The notes: generated from the letters alone by a model not told the origin. A DNA stretch of 24,136 nucleotides from CAYMRB01 sp964392615 (GCA_964392615.1 CAYMRB010000106.1:1-24136), one strand, 5' to 3'. Shown: positions 8,489-15,953, counted from the first letter of the stretch. Numbers and translations: made by a program.

Positions 8489-9781
8489 ATGTTGCACCGT
8501 TCGACCGGCTGCCTGTCCGCATCGATCCTCTGCGTCGTCGTCTGCAGCGTCGCCACGCCCGATAGCGGTGTCGCCGGTGATTGGCCCGCCTGGCGCGGCG
8601 AGCGAGGCCTCGGCGTCTCCTCGGAGGAGAGCTTGCCCGCCGAGTGGTCGACCGAGAAGAACATCGCGTGGTCGGTCGCGGTGCCGGAGTGGGGCAACTC
8701 CTCGCCGTGCGTCGCGGGGAATCGCGTCTACCTGACCTCGCAGACGGCGGACAAGACCCTGTGGGTCGTCGCGATCGGGTGCGACAAGGGAGACCGCCTC
8801 TGGAAGGTTCGAGCCGGCAACGGTATGACGCGCCACAACGAGCTGCACAATATGGCGACGCCGACTTGCGTCAGCGACGGTGACAGCGTGTGGGCGCTCT
8901 TCGGCACCGGCGACCTCATCTGTCTCGATCGGCGCGGCGACAAGCGGTGGGCGCGCAATCTGGCGCAGGAGTTCGGCAAGTACGACATTCTGTGGGGTAT
9001 GGGCTCGTCGCCGCGCTTGCTCGGCGGGAGGCTCTTCATCGCGTGCATGCAACCGGGGCCGTCCTACGTCGTGGCGATCGACGCGGCGAGCGGCGCGGAC
9101 GCCTGGAAGAAGGAGCGGCGCTTCGAGTGCGTCGGCGAGGGGACCGACTCGTACTCGACACCGATCTTGCTCAGTCGAGGCAACGCCGATGAGCTCGTCG
9201 TCGCGGGGGCGGACCACGTCAACGCGTACGATCCGGACACTGGCGACGAGAAGTGGGTCTCGGGGGGACTCTCGATTCCGCACGCGTACGGACGCACGAT
9301 CGCGTCGCCGACGGGAGCCGACGGCATGGTGTTCGCCGTGTCGTCCGGGTACGGCGGGCTCGGGCGCGTTCTCGCGCTCGATCTCGCCAAGAAGCCGCCG
9401 CAGGGCGACATCACCGACACGCACCGCGCGTGGACCTACGAGAAGTACTCGCCCGATTGCCCGACGCCGATCGTCTACCGAGGGCTCGTGTACGTGCTGC
9501 GCGACAATGGCGTGGGGTCGTGCCTCGTCGCGAGGACCGGCGAGGTGAAGTGGCGCAAGCGACTCTTGCAAGGCGACTGCAAGTCGTCGCCGGTAGCCGG
9601 CGACGGCAAGGTCTACTTCACGAGCAAGACGGGCGAGACGGTCGTCCTCGCAGCGGGGCCGGAGTTCGGTGTGCTGGCGCGCAATCGGCTCGCCGGTGGC
9701 GTGATGGCGACGCCGGCGATCAGCGCCGGGCGTCTGTACATCCGCACGCGGGGCAAGCTGTGGGCGGTGGGGGCGAAGTGA
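8489..9781 (+). CDS. Secreted PQQ-type beta-propeller repeat protein
   Basis: The protein has 430 residues, with an N-terminal signal peptide (hydrophobic core around residues 9-22, cleavage near VAG at 29-30). It opens with DWPAWRG, a start often seen in propeller proteins of Planctomycetota. Repeated blade motifs follow: GNRVYLTS, GDLICLDRRG, VVAIDAASG, VNAYDPDTGDEKW, LVARTGEVKW, GKVYFTSKTGET and a final GRLYIRTRGKLWAVG. These A/G-x-[D]-x-x-T/S-G-x-x-x-W repeats define the PQQ-like eight-bladed fold (BamB and quinoprotein dehydrogenase superfamily). The residues for quinone and metal binding needed for a dehydrogenase are not apparent, so a structural or binding role outside the cytoplasm is more likely than catalysis. 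A purine-rich GAGAGAGAG lies a few nt upstream of the ATG. The gene is divergent from lhr, with about 140 bp between starts. Confidence 0.9.
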   Translation: MLHRSTGCLSASILCVVVCSVATPDSGVAGDWPAWRGERGLGVSSEESLPAEWSTEKNIAWSVAVPEWGNSSPCVAGNRVYLTSQTADKTLWVVAIGCDKGDRLWKVRAGNGMTRHNELHNMATPTCVSDGDSVWALFGTGDLICLDRRGDKRWARNLAQEFGKYDILWGMGSSPRLLGGRLFIACMQPGPSYVVAIDAASGADAWKKERRFECVGEGTDSYSTPILLSRGNADELVVAGADHVNAYDPDTGDEKWVSGGLSIPHAYGRTIASPTGADGMVFAVSSGYGGLGRVLALDLAKKPPQGDITDTHRAWTYEKYSPDCPTPIVYRGLVYVLRDNGVGSCLVARTGEVKWRKRLLQGDCKSSPVAGDGKVYFTSKTGETVVLAAGPEFGVLARNRLAGGVMATPAISAGRLYIRTRGKLWAVGAK

Positions 9782-9789
9782 GCTAGGGA

Positions 9790-9816
9790 GCCGCGCCGCA
9801 GGTCGATGCGCGGCGC
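9790..9816 (+). terminator. Hairpin just after the PQQ gene (possible terminator)
   Basis: GCGCCG (9793-9798) pairs with CGGCGC (9811-9816), with an alternative pairing GCCGCG (9790-9795) to CGCGGC (9809-9814). It starts 9 nt after the stop codon. No T-run follows, which keeps confidence low. Confidence 0.3.
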
Positions 9817-10014
9817 ATTCGGCAGGCCGTGGCTGCCGGGGCGGGTCGCCTGGAAGATGCGGACATCCTCGAAGCGGCGCGCCATCCGGCCGTGCGAGGT
9901 CTCGATCCTCACGAGACCTTCGCGATGGTCTCCTTCCTGCGTCACGAGCGGCGGCAGGAGTAGGTTGAACGGCGCCGCCGTCTTCGGAAGGGCGTTGCGC
10001 AGGGCATCGGCTCG

Positions 10015-10043
10015 TTGCATTCGGCGTCCGTTCTGGCTATGCC
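10015..10043 (+). promoter_or_regulatory. Weak promoter candidate for the PLP enzyme
   Basis: TTGCAT (10015-10020) and TATGCC (10038-10043) have an exact 17-bp spacer and lie about 30 nt before the ATG at 10074. Each box matches consensus only partly. Placement in the only spacer before a three-gene co-directional run is the main support. Confidence 0.2.
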
Positions 10044-10073
10044 TTCGGAATCCCTGGAGGCGAAGCAGCTACC

Positions 10074-11843
10074 ATGTCCGCAGAGAATCCCCTCGACCGC
10101 ACGCTGTCTCCCCGACGCAACACGTCGACGGCCACGACCATCGACGAGCTGGTCCGCGAGCAGCTGTTGCACTTCGCGATCGATCCGGAGAGCGACTACG
10201 GCCGCGCGATGGCGCGAGTCGCACGGCGTCTCTACGAGGCCCAAGCGAGCGTCAACGAGCTCTGGAAGGTGACGCTCGACACTTTCCGCGATCTGGACGC
10301 CCCGGACCGCATCGCTCGTTTCAACGCGAAGAAGTTCCTGTCCTTCCAGGTCGCGAAGATCCTCGACACGCTCCAGAGTCCGTTTCGCAAGAGCTACCAG
10401 GAGCTGCGCTACCAGCCGGGAACCATCGCGGCGAAGGGACCCTATCCGATTTTCGACAACGTCACGGCGCTGTTCTCCGCCACGCCGGTCATCGCACGGA
10501 CCGCCACTTACATCTACGCGTGCGCGGAGTGGGTCGAGGACGCCTTCAAGGGAGAGGAGCTACTGCACGAGATCTACTCGCGCCTTCTCAACCCGACCTC
10601 GATTTCGCTGGCGAACTACGTCGTCGACCTCGAAGCGGGCCCGAACGCCTCGGAGTACTTCGCCTGGAACTTCAGCAGCGGGATGGCCGCGATCGACGCG
10701 ACGCTGTCCCACCTCCTCGGCCGGGACTACGTGCTCGTGCGCAGCCGGAACGTCTACGGCGGAGCGTTCCAGCTGATTCACGATTGGTATGCGAAGGAGC
10801 GGAATCTCCGCATCGCCGTCGAGACATTCGACGGCGCCGAGGCCGAGGACCTCGAGCGCTGTCTGGACCTCGTCGAGGAGAAGCACGCCGATCGACTGGC
10901 CGCCGGGCGCAAGGTTTTCGTGTTCCTCGAGTCGCCGAGCAACCCGCACGGCGACTTCCTCGACGTTCCCGGGATGTGTCGATTGGCGCACGAGCGCGGA
11001 CTGCGCGTCGTCCTCGACGCGACCGTCGGCACGCCGTTCCTGCTGCGACCGCTGCAGCATCCCGATCCGCAGCAGCGGCCGGACTTCCTGATCCACAGCT
11101 ACACGAAGGACATGACGGGTACGGGCAGCACCACGGCGGGCGTCGTCATCGCCAGGAACGCCGACATGTTCGTGCCCAAGGGGCAGACGGTCGACGGGGT
11201 GTCGTGGGAGAACACGCTCTTCTGGAACGTGTACTACGTGAAAGGGGCGTTTCTCCATCCGGACTCCGCGTTCGAGGTGATGCAGGGGCTGCGCACGCTC
11301 GAGATGCGCATGCTGCCCAAGTGCATCAACACGCTGATTCTCGCCCGCTACTTCGAAGCCCATCCGTCCATCGAGGTTCACTCGAGTGCCGTACCGTCCC
11401 ACGCGAACAGTCCGCTGCGCGAGCGACTCTCGTTCCTCGGCCTTCCGGCGCCGCTGATGACGATCCGCTTCGTCGATGTCCCGCGCCCGGTGTTCCAGCG
11501 CTTTTTCGACTCGTTGGCACCGACGTTCGGGCACATGATCAGCCTCGGTCAATCGAACACCATTGTCAGCTGTCCCGCCTTGACGACCCACTCGGAACTC
11601 GACGACGACGCCTTGCAGGAGGCCGGCATCGACGCGACGACGATCCGCGTCGCCGTCGGCGACGAGGACGCCGCCGATCTCATCCGTCACCTGGTGTCGG
11701 CCAGTCGGCTCTGCCTCGATCCGGAGCTGCCGGGGTTCTCAGAGCGGTTTCCGTCGGACGCGGAGGCCGACGAGTTCATCGAGACGACGTACCTGCAGGT
11801 GCACCGGGACTTCATTCGCTCGCGGCGACTCGCAGGCGAGTAG
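10074..11843 (+). CDS. Long Cys/Met-metabolism PLP-dependent enzyme (cystathionine gamma-synthase-like)
   Basis: The protein has 589 residues, against about 380-430 for ordinary family members. The first ~180 residues form an N-terminal extension rich in charged helix. Core motifs follow: FSSGMAAIDATL (cofactor phosphate region), FLESPSNPHGDFLDV, the Asp that contacts the PLP ring in VVLDATVGTP (D315), and SYTKDMTGTGSTTAGVV with K345 as the probable Schiff-base lysine. In known enzymes the equivalent motif is usually S-x-TK-x-x-x-GH-S-D, so the GH-S-D part is replaced here by GTGST. The family runs gamma-elimination/replacement or lyase reactions on cysteine, homocysteine and methionine precursors. 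Long forms recall the fungal Str2-type cystathionine gamma-synthases, but the exact reaction cannot be read from sequence. GGAGG lies 13 nt before the ATG. The gene heads a same-strand run with cysS and a MetE-like gene, consistent with sulfur amino acid supply. Confidence 0.85.
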   Translation: MSAENPLDRTLSPRRNTSTATTIDELVREQLLHFAIDPESDYGRAMARVARRLYEAQASVNELWKVTLDTFRDLDAPDRIARFNAKKFLSFQVAKILDTLQSPFRKSYQELRYQPGTIAAKGPYPIFDNVTALFSATPVIARTATYIYACAEWVEDAFKGEELLHEIYSRLLNPTSISLANYVVDLEAGPNASEYFAWNFSSGMAAIDATLSHLLGRDYVLVRSRNVYGGAFQLIHDWYAKERNLRIAVETFDGAEAEDLERCLDLVEEKHADRLAAGRKVFVFLESPSNPHGDFLDVPGMCRLAHERGLRVVLDATVGTPFLLRPLQHPDPQQRPDFLIHSYTKDMTGTGSTTAGVVIARNADMFVPKGQTVDGVSWENTLFWNVYYVKGAFLHPDSAFEVMQGLRTLEMRMLPKCINTLILARYFEAHPSIEVHSSAVPSHANSPLRERLSFLGLPAPLMTIRFVDVPRPVFQRFFDSLAPTFGHMISLGQSNTIVSCPALTTHSELDDDALQEAGIDATTIRVAVGDEDAADLIRHLVSASRLCLDPELPGFSERFPSDAEADEFIETTYLQVHRDFIRSRRLAGE

Positions 11844-11860
11844 GCGGCGAATCCGCCTTT
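11843..11860 (+). terminator. Short hairpin plus TTT after the PLP gene
   Basis: GGCGG (11843-11847), loop CGAAT, CCGCC (11853-11857) and then TTT start at the last base of the stop codon. A second small hairpin (ACTCG/CGAGT) overlaps the stop just upstream. The T-run is too short for a strong intrinsic terminator. It may give partial termination before cysS, which begins about 91 nt after the PLP stop. Confidence 0.35.
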
Positions 11861-11895
11861 CGCTCGGCTCCTCGAGTGCCTATGATTGGCGCATT

Positions 11896-11907
11896 CCCGA
11901 TTTCGGG
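11896..11907 (+). promoter_or_regulatory. Small hairpin in the cysS leader
   Basis: CCCG, loop ATTT, CGGG lies 28 nt before the cysS ATG. It could be an element of the leader or simply chance; there is no T-box or other riboswitch architecture in the 91-nt spacer. Confidence 0.2.
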
Positions 11908-11934
11908 CCATCGATACCAGAAGCTGCGCCGGCC

Positions 11935-13464
11935 ATGACTATCCGCTTCTACAACACGCTGACCAACCGCGCCGAAACCTTCGAGCCGGTCGAGGCCCCG
12001 ATCGTCCGCATGTATAGCTGCGGGCCGACGGTCTACGATTTCGCCCACATCGGCAACTTCCGCTCGTTCCTGTTCGCGGACTTGCTGCGGCGTTTTCTCG
12101 AGCTCTCGGGTTTTGACGTCCGCCACATCATGAACGTGACCGACGTCGGGCACATGACCGACGACGAGGTCGCCGACGGCGCGGGCCAGGACAAGATGGA
12201 GGTCGCCGCCGAGCGCCTCAAGGAAGACAAGAAGTCCGGCAAGCTGCCCGACGGCGCCGTCGAGAACCCCGACGATCCGTTCCAGATCGCGAAGTACTAC
12301 ACGCAGGCGTTCCTCGAAGACTCGAAGCTCCTCGGTCTCAAGCTCGCGTTCGAGTATCCGGACAGCATGCTCCACGCGACCGACGAGATTCCCGCGATGC
12401 AGGCGCTGATCGGTCGGCTTCTCGAGCGCGGTCACGCCTACGTCGGCGAGGACGGCGTGGTGTACTACGACGTCGCGAGCTTCCCCGACTACGGCAAGCT
12501 GAGCGGCAACACGCGCGAACAGCTGCGCGCCGGATCCGGCGGTCGCGTGTCCGAGTCGGACCTCGCGGCGAAGCGCCAGCCGGAGGACTTCCTGCTCTGG
12601 AAGCCCGATTCGTCGCATCTGATGAAGTGGGACTCGCCGTGGGGTACCGGCTACCCCGGCTGGCATGTCGAGTGCTCGGCGATGGCGTCCAAGGCGCTCG
12701 GCGCGGACGTGATCGACATTCACACCGGCGGTGAAGACCTCATCTTCCCGCACCACGAGTGCGAGATCGCGCAATCGCGCGGTGCATCGGGCGCCGACCA
12801 CTTCGCGCGATTTTGGCTGCACGCGCGCTTCCTGCTCGTCGAGGGCAAGAAGATGTCGAAGCGCGAGGGCAACTTCTTCACGGCGCGCGACGTGCTCGAG
12901 GGCCGTGCGACCGGTCGCGAGGTCCACCCGGCGGTGCTGCGCTACGAGCTGCTGAAGTCGCACTACCGTTCGAACATGAACTTCACGACGAAGGGGCTCG
13001 CCGACTCGGCGAAGGCCGTTCGTCGATTGACCGACTTCTGCGATTCCGCACGCGAGGCGGCCGGCGGCGAGAAAGCCGAGGTCGACAACTCGCACCCGGT
13101 TCTCGAGAAGTTCATCGCGGCGCTCGCCGACGACCTCAACATCAGCGGTGCGCTTAGCGTCCTCTTCCCGTGGATCGCGGCCAAGCCCGATGATCCGCGG
13201 GAGGCGTTCGCGGTCTGCGAGAAGATCGACAGCGTACTCGGAATCCTCGGCCTGTGCCCGACGGGCGCGCAGACCGCCGAAGAGGGCGACGAGGCCGGCG
13301 GCGGTGGCGACGATGAGATCCAGGAACTGTGTCGGCAGATCGACGCGGCGCGTGCCGGGAAGGACTGGGCCAAGGCGGACGAACTGCGCGCCCAGCTGCA
13401 AGACGCCGGCTACGATGTGCAGAACAGCCCGGAAGGCACGGTCGCCCGCAAGAAGCTGACCTGA
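11935..13464 (+). CDS. cysS: Cysteinyl-tRNA synthetase
   Basis: The protein has 509 residues and is a class I synthetase charging tRNA-Cys in the cytoplasm. The zinc-site Cys lies in MYSCGPTVYD (C29), followed by the HIGN signature (38-41, the HIGH equivalent). The other zinc ligands are in GWHVECSAM (C247) and FPHHECE (H273, E277), and the adenylation loop is KMSKR (306-310). The last position of the usual KMSKS is Arg here. Between the NVTDVGHMTDDE segment and the catalytic core there is a charged insertion of about 35-40 residues, so C29 and C247 are 37 residues further apart than the pair in E. coli CysRS. A Gly/Glu-rich linker near residue 450 precedes the C-terminal DALR-like helical end (AKADELRAQLQDAGYDV). 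The next gene starts 20 nt downstream, suggesting one operon. Confidence 0.97.
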   Translation: MTIRFYNTLTNRAETFEPVEAPIVRMYSCGPTVYDFAHIGNFRSFLFADLLRRFLELSGFDVRHIMNVTDVGHMTDDEVADGAGQDKMEVAAERLKEDKKSGKLPDGAVENPDDPFQIAKYYTQAFLEDSKLLGLKLAFEYPDSMLHATDEIPAMQALIGRLLERGHAYVGEDGVVYYDVASFPDYGKLSGNTREQLRAGSGGRVSESDLAAKRQPEDFLLWKPDSSHLMKWDSPWGTGYPGWHVECSAMASKALGADVIDIHTGGEDLIFPHHECEIAQSRGASGADHFARFWLHARFLLVEGKKMSKREGNFFTARDVLEGRATGREVHPAVLRYELLKSHYRSNMNFTTKGLADSAKAVRRLTDFCDSAREAAGGEKAEVDNSHPVLEKFIAALADDLNISGALSVLFPWIAAKPDDPREAFAVCEKIDSVLGILGLCPTGAQTAEEGDEAGGGGDDEIQELCRQIDAARAGKDWAKADELRAQLQDAGYDVQNSPEGTVARKKLT

Positions 13465-13484
13465 TCGGATTCCGGTTCTAGCCG

Positions 13485-14555
13485 ATGTCACAGACACCGA
13501 GTGGCGGCAGGAGCATCGACGAGCTGCGCGCCGAGCAGACCTTCGAGAATCGCCCCGAGATCGCGACGACGACCGTCGGCTCGTATCCCGTGCCCCATTG
13601 GCTCGCCGCCACGCCCAGCGACCGCGCGGTCGTCGACGCGACGCGCGTCGTGTTCGACACGCAGCGCCAGGCCGGTGTCGACCTGCCGACGGACGGTGAG
13701 CTCTACCGCTTCGATCCGAATCACCCGCAGACGAACGGCATGATCGACTACTTCGTCCGGCCGCTCGGCGGCGCGCGCTCCGCGCTCGGGCGGAGCGAGG
13801 CGGAGGAGTTCAGACGCCAGCAGACGATGAGCTTCCGCGGCAAGCCGGCCGCCGTCGTCGAAGGCGAGCTCACGGAAGGTTCGCTCGATCTGATGTCGGA
13901 CTGCGTCCGGGCGGCGGAAGTCGCCGGCGGGCCCTTCAAGTTCACGATCACAAGCCCGTACATGCTCGCTCGAACGCTGCTCGATCGGCACTACGGCGAC
14001 TTCGAGGCGCTCCTCATGGCGGTCGCTGACCGCGTCGGCGACCAAGTTGCCGGACTGCCGTGCGCGTGCGTCCAGGTCGACGAGGCGAACATCCCGGGCA
14101 ACCCCGCGCACGGTCCTCTCGCTGCGCGGGCGATCAACCGCGTCCTCGACCGCGTCGAAGCGGAGACGGAGAGGGCCGTCCACTTCTGCTTCGGCAATTA
14201 CGGCGGTCAGGTCATCCAGGACGGGAGCTGGCGTGCGCTCGTCGACTTCCTCAACGAGCTTCACACCGATCACCTCGTGCTCGAGCTCGCCCATCGGCCG
14301 AGCGAGGACCTCGACGCGCTCGTCGAGATCGACCCGCGCATCCGGATCGGAATCGGCGTGATCGACATCAAGGTGAATCAGGTCGAGACGCCCGACGAGG
14401 TTGCCCGACGTATCGAGACGGCCGTCCAGCGTCTCGGGCCGGGACGCGTCGGTTGGGTGCACCCGGACTGTGGCTTCTGGATGCTCGAGCGCTCGATCGC
14501 GGACCGCAAGCTCGTGGCTCTCGGGAAGGGGCGCGACCTGTACCTCGGGCGCTGA
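13485..14555 (+). CDS. MetE C-terminal-domain-like methyltransferase (cobalamin-independent methionine synthase family)
   Basis: The protein has 356 residues and corresponds only to the catalytic C-terminal half of MetE; the N-terminal half of classical MetE (about 750 aa) is absent. Visible motifs are TTTVGSYPVP near the start (MetE TTTIGSFP), CVQVDEANIPG (MetE QVDEPA), the zinc ligands H233 and C235 in HFCFGN, E267 in LELAH, C329 in VHPDCGFWML, and IGIGVIDIK. All four zinc ligands are therefore present, so a zinc-activated thiol or selenol methyl-transfer reaction is likely. Short MetE-like proteins of this type are known as core-MetE or type II proteins. Their methyl donor can be a corrinoid protein or a folate and cannot be told from sequence. 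The gene lies 20 nt after cysS on the same strand. No clear Shine-Dalgarno is visible. Its stop lies 2 nt from the convergent aat stop. Confidence 0.88.
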   Translation: MSQTPSGGRSIDELRAEQTFENRPEIATTTVGSYPVPHWLAATPSDRAVVDATRVVFDTQRQAGVDLPTDGELYRFDPNHPQTNGMIDYFVRPLGGARSALGRSEAEEFRRQQTMSFRGKPAAVVEGELTEGSLDLMSDCVRAAEVAGGPFKFTITSPYMLARTLLDRHYGDFEALLMAVADRVGDQVAGLPCACVQVDEANIPGNPAHGPLAARAINRVLDRVEAETERAVHFCFGNYGGQVIQDGSWRALVDFLNELHTDHLVLELAHRPSEDLDALVEIDPRIRIGIGVIDIKVNQVETPDEVARRIETAVQRLGPGRVGWVHPDCGFWMLERSIADRKLVALGKGRDLYLGR

Positions 14556-14557
14556 GT

Positions 14558-15169
14558 CTACGCGAATCGGCGCTCGTCGCCGGTGACCGCCCACAATCGC
14601 CGCAAGTATTCGGCGATCGAGATCTCCAGCGTGCCGAACTGCCGCAGGTGCTCTGTCAGGTACTGGACCTCGAGGATCGAGAAGCCGCGCTCGCGCAGCC
14701 TCTCGACGAGCTTGACGAGGGCGACCTTCGACGCGTCGGTGACGCGGTGGAACTTCGATTCGGCCATGAACGCGCCGCCGATCTGGACGCCGTACGTGCC
14801 GCCGACGAGCTCGCCGTCGCGCCACACCTCGACGGAGTGCGCGTGACCGCGATCGTGGAGCTCGTTGTAGAGCGCGAGCATGCGGTCGGTGATCCACACC
14901 GGACGATCCTCGGCGCAGCCGAGCATGACGCCGGCGAAGTCGCGATCGTACGTGACCTCGAAGGCGTCCCGGCGCAGCGTTCGCGCCAGCGAGCGCGGCA
15001 CGTGAAACGCGTCGAGCGGCACGATCGCCCGCGGGTCGGGGCGGAACCAGAAGATCAGATCGCAGTCCTCGTCGCCCATCGGGAACATGCCCTGGCGGTA
15101 CGCGTCGAGGACGGCGTCGAGTGTGAAGGGGTAGTCGAATTCGGTCGCGATCGGTGAGTCCACGTACAT
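14558..15169 (-). CDS. aat: Leucyl/phenylalanyl-tRNA-protein transferase
   Basis: The protein has 203 residues, a normal size for bacterial Aat. It transfers Leu or Phe from aminoacyl-tRNA to the N-terminal Arg or Lys of proteins, marking them for ClpS/ClpAP degradation. Diagnostic stretches are QGMFPMG, WFRPDPRAIVPLD, GHAHSVEVW, DGELVGGTYGV, MAESKFHRVTDASKVAL and a final AEYLRRL, all in the family order. The ATG at 15169 has AGGA only one nt upstream. A GTG two codons later (15163) has the same AGGA at an ideal 7-nt distance and may be the real start. No ClpS or Clp gene is in the window. Confidence 0.95.
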   Translation of the reverse strand: MYVDSPIATEFDYPFTLDAVLDAYRQGMFPMGDEDCDLIFWFRPDPRAIVPLDAFHVPRSLARTLRRDAFEVTYDRDFAGVMLGCAEDRPVWITDRMLALYNELHDRGHAHSVEVWRDGELVGGTYGVQIGGAFMAESKFHRVTDASKVALVKLVERLRERGFSILEVQYLTEHLRQFGTLEISIAEYLRRLWAVTGDERRFA

Positions 15170-15408
15170 ATCCTAACATGGCACGAGCTGACCGCGCCCG
15201 ACGCCGCGCGGCGACGTTCGTCGGAGGTCCGCGTGCTTCGTGTTCTCGACTCCCGCGTCGCGTTCGGTGCTGACGCACTTTCGGCGCGGAGTTAGGTGAT
15301 CCGCGAACTCGGGGCATACCTCGGTCGACGCGATCCTGGCGCGGATTGATCTCGCGTCACCGAGCCGTTACCCTGGCCCGCTGTCGCAGGGCCGTCCCGA
15401 CGCCACAC

Positions 15409-15413
15409 AGGAG
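15409..15413 (+). promoter_or_regulatory. Shine-Dalgarno AGGAG fixing a TTG start
   Basis: AGGAG stands 8 nt before the TTG at 15422. No ATG or GTG is available in frame between this site and the conserved nucleotidyltransferase core, so the site decides the start codon. Confidence 0.7.
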
Positions 15414-15421
15414 CTGCGCCG

Positions 15422-15913
15422 TTGTTCACCGACAAGATCCACACCGACACCGCGACGCTTCAGGCGGAGGTCCGGGAGCTTCAGGCGCGCGGTGAGAAGC
15501 TCGTCTTCGCGAACGGCTGCTTCGAGCTTCTGCACGTCGGCCACCTGCGATACCTGGCCGCGGCGCGCGAGCTGGGTGATGCGCTGCTCGTCGCGGTGAA
15601 CACCGACGATTCCATGCGGCTCATCAAGCCCGATCGAACGCCGGTGAACCCGGACCACGAGCGCATGGAGATCCTCGCCGCGCTCGAGTTCGTCGACTTC
15701 GTCGTGCCGCTGCCCGACCGCACGCCGTGTCGGCTCATCGAGCTGTTCCAGCCCGATATTCACACGAAGGGCACCGACTACACGCTCGACAAGATGCCGG
15801 AGCGCAAGATCGTCGAGGCGTACGGCGGCCGCGTCGAGCTCGTCGGCGGACCGAAGGATCACTCGACGACCGACATGCTCAAGGTGCTGCGCACGTCGAA
15901 GATCATGTCGTGA
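15422..15913 (+). CDS. RfaE2/HldE-C-type nucleotidyltransferase (ADP-heptose synthase-like)
   Basis: The protein has 163 residues and is a stand-alone cytidylyltransferase-superfamily enzyme. The nucleotide-binding HxGH motif is H38-V-G-H41 within NGCFELLHVGHLRYL. Later motifs include VAVNTDDSMRLIK, the substrate-region PDIHTKGTDYTLDKMPE and EAYGGRVELV. The pattern fits the C-terminal adenylyltransferase domain of HldE/RfaE, which makes ADP-glycero-manno-heptose from heptose 1-phosphate. Other sugar- or alcohol-phosphate nucleotidyltransferases share the motif, so the substrate is not proven. The usual Asp of GCFD is Glu here. The kinase half is absent and no other heptose gene is visible. 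Translation starts at TTG. A 14-bp palindrome follows the gene, then a convergent radical SAM gene. Confidence 0.88.
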   Translation: MFTDKIHTDTATLQAEVRELQARGEKLVFANGCFELLHVGHLRYLAAARELGDALLVAVNTDDSMRLIKPDRTPVNPDHERMEILAALEFVDFVVPLPDRTPCRLIELFQPDIHTKGTDYTLDKMPERKIVEAYGGRVELVGGPKDHSTTDMLKVLRTSKIMS

Positions 15914-15933
15914 CGACGCGGCGTGATGAGATG

Positions 15934-15947
15934 GGCGGCGCGCCGCC
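15934..15947. terminator. GC palindrome between convergent genes
   Basis: GGCGGCGCGCCGCC is a perfect 14-bp palindrome. As RNA it folds into a 5-bp stem with a 4-nt loop in either direction. It lies between the stop of the nucleotidyltransferase (15913) and the stop of the radical SAM gene (15954), the expected site for a bidirectional terminator. No T-runs flank it. Confidence 0.35.
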
Positions 15948-15953
15948 GTCGAC

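Larger units (their letters stand above)
9782..10073. other. Spacer with an ambiguous coding-like stretch
   Basis: These 292 bases separate the PQQ gene from the PLP enzyme. The stretch at about 9787-10020 has coding-like base periodicity and no stop on the minus strand. That frame runs 10020 to 9613 (135 codons, ATG start) and overlaps the end of the PQQ gene by about 170 bp. On the plus strand a short frame ends with TAG at 9961 and lacks an ATG. The minus-strand reading contains plausible hydrophobic and mixed stretches (FNLLLPPLV, EGLVRIET, RFEDVRIF) but matches nothing I recognise. It may be a small gene, a remnant of one, or chance in GC-rich DNA. A weak promoter candidate for the next gene lies at its right end. 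Confidence 0.4.

Noticed and set aside
9806..11938. Plus-strand 710-codon frame overlapping the PLP enzyme
   Set aside because: It overlaps the strongly supported PLP gene in another frame, has very Arg-rich low-complexity composition, and has no motifs. It is a GC-driven shadow.
15241..15256. T-loop-like stretch resembling a tRNA arm
   Set aside because: GTTCTCGACTCCC resembles a T-arm, but no acceptor, D or anticodon stems can be built around it on either strand.
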